A DNA stretch of 64,000 nt from Aliarcobacter sp. (GTDB taxonomy: Bacteria; Campylobacterota; Campylobacteria; Campylobacterales; Arcobacteraceae), in assembly GCA_028688995.1 (NCBI GenBank), contig JAQTXB010000013.1, positions 1-64,000 of the forward strand, given 5' to 3'. Under the pieces are notes generated by a model. That model did not search any database. It saw nothing but the letters and a program-made list of their open reading frames with translations, and was not told where the DNA came from. A program made the translations under genes and the position numbers. Below, one piece after another: positions 62,371 to 64,000 of this stretch (within the stretch, counting starts at the first letter, position 1; each line of letters begins with the position of its first letter).

Positions 62371-62425
62371 AATCTTGACTAATTAGTCAAGATTTTGCTA
62401 TAGTTTTACTTGACTAATTAGTCAA
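62371..62425 (+). promoter_or_regulatory. Twin palindromic operators around a promoter
   Basis: TTGACTAATTAGTCAA occurs at 62375-62390 and again at 62410-62425, centres 35 bases apart. The first copy extends to a perfect 24-base palindrome (62371-62394). TATAGT (62400-62405) lies between the copies and can act as the -10 box, with TTGACT of the first copy as a -35 box, though at a long 19-base spacing. The layout suits repression by the adjacent TetR protein. Confidence 0.85.
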
Positions 62426-62444
62426 TAAAATTAAAGGATTTGCA

Positions 62445-63314
62445 ATGCCTTATATCAGAAGATCAATTTTGCCATTTTGTTTTATATTTTTATATGGAAG
62501 TGGATTTATTTTTGCCCAATATGGTTTGGTACATTCAACTCCAATGGCTTTTTTGGCAATAAGATTTTTAATCACTTTTTTGATTTTACTTTTGATTGCA
62601 TATTTTTTTAAAGTTACATTTCCTAAAACAAAAAAAGAGTTTTTTCAAATTGCAATTGCAGGAAGTTTAACGGTTGGAACTTTTTCAATAGGCGGATTTT
62701 TATCTATGAGTTATGGAATATCAGGGGCAACAAATGCTTTAATTATTGCACTACAGCCAATAATAGTTACATTTTTAGCGTTAAAATTTTTGAATGAAAA
62801 TATAAATAAAAGAGTTTGGTTAGGATTAATTATTGGATTTATTGGAGTTGGATTTGTAGTATTTTCAAAACTTGATAGCTCATCTTCTTCATATCTTGGT
62901 TTATTTTGGTCAATAGTTTCACTGTTGGGTTTGAGTTTTGGAAGTTTGTATCAAAAGAAATACTGTTCCCATATGAATGTTTTTTCAGGTGGGGCAATAC
63001 AAACTTTTAGTTCAATGATTTTAGTTCTTCCTTTTTTATTTTTTGAAGATATAAAAATAGATTGGAATACAGAGTTTTATATTTCAATGTTTTATATGGC
63101 AGTTGGAGTAAGTATTGGGGCATTATCACTATTATATATTATGATAAAAAATGGGGAAGTTTCAAAGGTATCTTCTATCTTTTATTTAGTTCCCGTAAGT
63201 GCAGCAATTGTTTCGTACTTTTTATTAGATGAAAAGTTAGAATTAAATGTAATAGTTGGAATAATAACAGTAATTATAGGAATAACATTAATCAATAAAA
63301 AGGAGAAAAAATGA
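62445..63314 (+). CDS. EamA/DMT-family transporter
   Basis: The 289-residue protein has about ten membrane helices in two EamA repeats (about 5-135 and 148-285), with SGATNALIIALQPIIVTFLALKF near residue 85 as the repeat signature. These are metabolite exporters or importers of the drug/metabolite family; the substrate is not evident. It lies just downstream of the twin operators and overlaps the hydrolase gene by four bases (ATGA). AAAGGA precedes the ATG. Confidence 0.88.
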   Translation: MPYIRRSILPFCFIFLYGSGFIFAQYGLVHSTPMAFLAIRFLITFLILLLIAYFFKVTFPKTKKEFFQIAIAGSLTVGTFSIGGFLSMSYGISGATNALIIALQPIIVTFLALKFLNENINKRVWLGLIIGFIGVGFVVFSKLDSSSSSYLGLFWSIVSLLGLSFGSLYQKKYCSHMNVFSGGAIQTFSSMILVLPFLFFEDIKIDWNTEFYISMFYMAVGVSIGALSLLYIMIKNGEVSKVSSIFYLVPVSAAIVSYFLLDEKLELNVIVGIITVIIGITLINKKEKK

Positions 63315-63856
63315 ATAAAGCATTAATAATTATAGACATTCAAAACGACTATTTTCAAGGTGGAAATTGCGAGTTGGTAAATCCTGTGGAAGCTAGCTTA
63401 AAAGCAAAAGAGTTATTGGACTATTTTAGAAAAAATAAAATGCCAGTATTTCATGTGCAACATATAAATCTACGAAAAGGTGCAACATATTTTTTACCAA
63501 ATACAAAAGGTGTGGAGATACATGAAAATGTAAAACCCCTTGAAAATGAAATTATTATTCAAAAGAATTTTCCTAATAGTTTTTTAGAAACAAATTTAGA
63601 AGTAGAATTAGAAAAACTAAGTGTAACTGAATTAGTGATTTGTGGAATGATGAGTCATATGTGCATAGATTCAACAACCAGAGCAGCATTTGATTTAGGA
63701 TTTGAGTGTACGGTTGCCCATGATGCTTGTACTACGAAAGATTTAGTCTTTTTAGATAAAAAAGTAAAAGCAAGTGAGGTTCATAACTCTTTTATGTCAG
63801 CACTTGGGAGTATTTTCTCAAAAGTGCTTGACACAAAAAGTATAATAAACGAGTAG
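63311..63856 (+). CDS. Isochorismatase-family cysteine hydrolase
   Basis: The 181-residue protein has the triad pattern Asp9 in IIIDIQNDYF, Lys near residue 84 in IIQKNFPNSF and Cys in VICGMMSHMCIDSTTRAA near residue 118. Such enzymes hydrolyse nicotinamide, ureidoacrylate-like amides or similar compounds; the substrate is not evident. It overlaps the EamA gene by four bases, so exporter and hydrolase are translated together under the TetR-linked operators. Confidence 0.87.
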   Translation: MNKALIIIDIQNDYFQGGNCELVNPVEASLKAKELLDYFRKNKMPVFHVQHINLRKGATYFLPNTKGVEIHENVKPLENEIIIQKNFPNSFLETNLEVELEKLSVTELVICGMMSHMCIDSTTRAAFDLGFECTVAHDACTTKDLVFLDKKVKASEVHNSFMSALGSIFSKVLDTKSIINE

Positions 63857-63862
63857 ATTTTT

Positions 63863-64000
63863 TTAAGATAAAAATAGTTTAATTGATATTGCAAAACTAA
63901 TAATTACAATAATTGGTCTAATAATTTTAGGCCCATTTTTAAGAACTAGTTTTGCACCAATTAACGCACCGCACATTTGTCCTACTCCCATACATAAACC
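63863..64000 (-). CDS. TauE/SafE-family permease, C-terminal fragment
   Basis: The last 45 residues before the stop codon lie in the window; the rest runs off the right edge. They read GVGQMCGALIGAKLVL then KNGPKIIRPIIVIISFAISIKLF, the conserved end of TauE/SafE sulfite/anion permeases (G-x-x-x-G-A-x-x-G-A-x-L). It converges with the hydrolase gene with six bases between the stop codons. Confidence 0.82.
   Translation of the reverse strand, partial: GLCMGVGQMCGALIGAKLVLKNGPKIIRPIIVIISFAISIKLFLS

Overview
This window is a stretch of ordinary chromosome from an AT-rich (low-GC) member of the Campylobacterota (Epsilonproteobacteria), most likely the Arcobacter/Aliarcobacter group. The evidence is the very A/T-biased codon use, frequent TTG starts, an HP0268-type gene next to miaB, futalosine-route menaquinone synthesis (mqnE), FliW, and the blocks rpsF-ssb-rpsR and ndk-DUF177-rpmF-plsX-fabH that I recall from this phylum. 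Genes are tightly packed, often overlapping by 1-29 bases, and the group assignment is an inference from gene content. I see no rRNA, tRNA, CRISPR array, insertion sequence, prophage or integrase.

Layout. 0-7.6 kb: start of ilvC, RNase R, fliW, holA, rpsF-ssb-rpsR, cysS-nusA. 7.7-14.7 kb: HP0268-like protein, miaB, an acyltransferase and a GspL-like membrane protein, then a minus-strand run of bioF-like, carbonic anhydrase, a small membrane protein and mqnE. 15-26.5 kb: two abutting REC-PAS coiled-coil signalling proteins, yraN, thiS, a MidA-type methyltransferase, an OmpA-like lipoprotein, pyruvate kinase, a large sensor histidine kinase, a TolC-like protein and argD. 26.6-34 kb: a haem-binding fatty acid cis/trans isomerase, pyrB-pabB-pabC, a LapG-like peptidase, an SspB-like protein and an unknown lipoprotein. 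34-42.5 kb: fabH-plsX-rpmF-DUF177-ndk, ferredoxin, peroxiredoxin, rho and the methionine importer metNIQ. 42.6-49.6 kb: a uracil-DNA glycosylase-like protein, murI-dnaX, a Dsb-like protein, hemC, a hydrolase and a diguanylate cyclase.

The most distinctive part is 49.7-63.9 kb. It starts with a complete 2-methylcitrate operon for propionate breakdown (prpB-prpC-acnD-prpF). A divergent regulator of unfamiliar type lies upstream and has repeats in the shared promoter region. A dehydrogenase follows, and then a ZorA/ZorB-like (MotA/MotB-type) proton-driven motor pair without any other Zorya gene. The motor pair is followed by an overlapping 44-residue basic ORF. Next come an L,D-transpeptidase and a TetR regulator with two nearly identical perfect palindromes in front of an EamA exporter and a cysteine hydrolase. 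The window ends inside a TauE/SafE permease.

Most genes are housekeeping. The points that deserve a second look are the orphan motor pair with its small ORF, the prp regulator and its operator candidates, the receiver domain whose phosphoacceptor is Glu, the hairpin in every prp intercistronic gap, the TetR twin operators, the repeat-bearing rho leader and a stand-alone hairpin transcript candidate near 14.85 kb.
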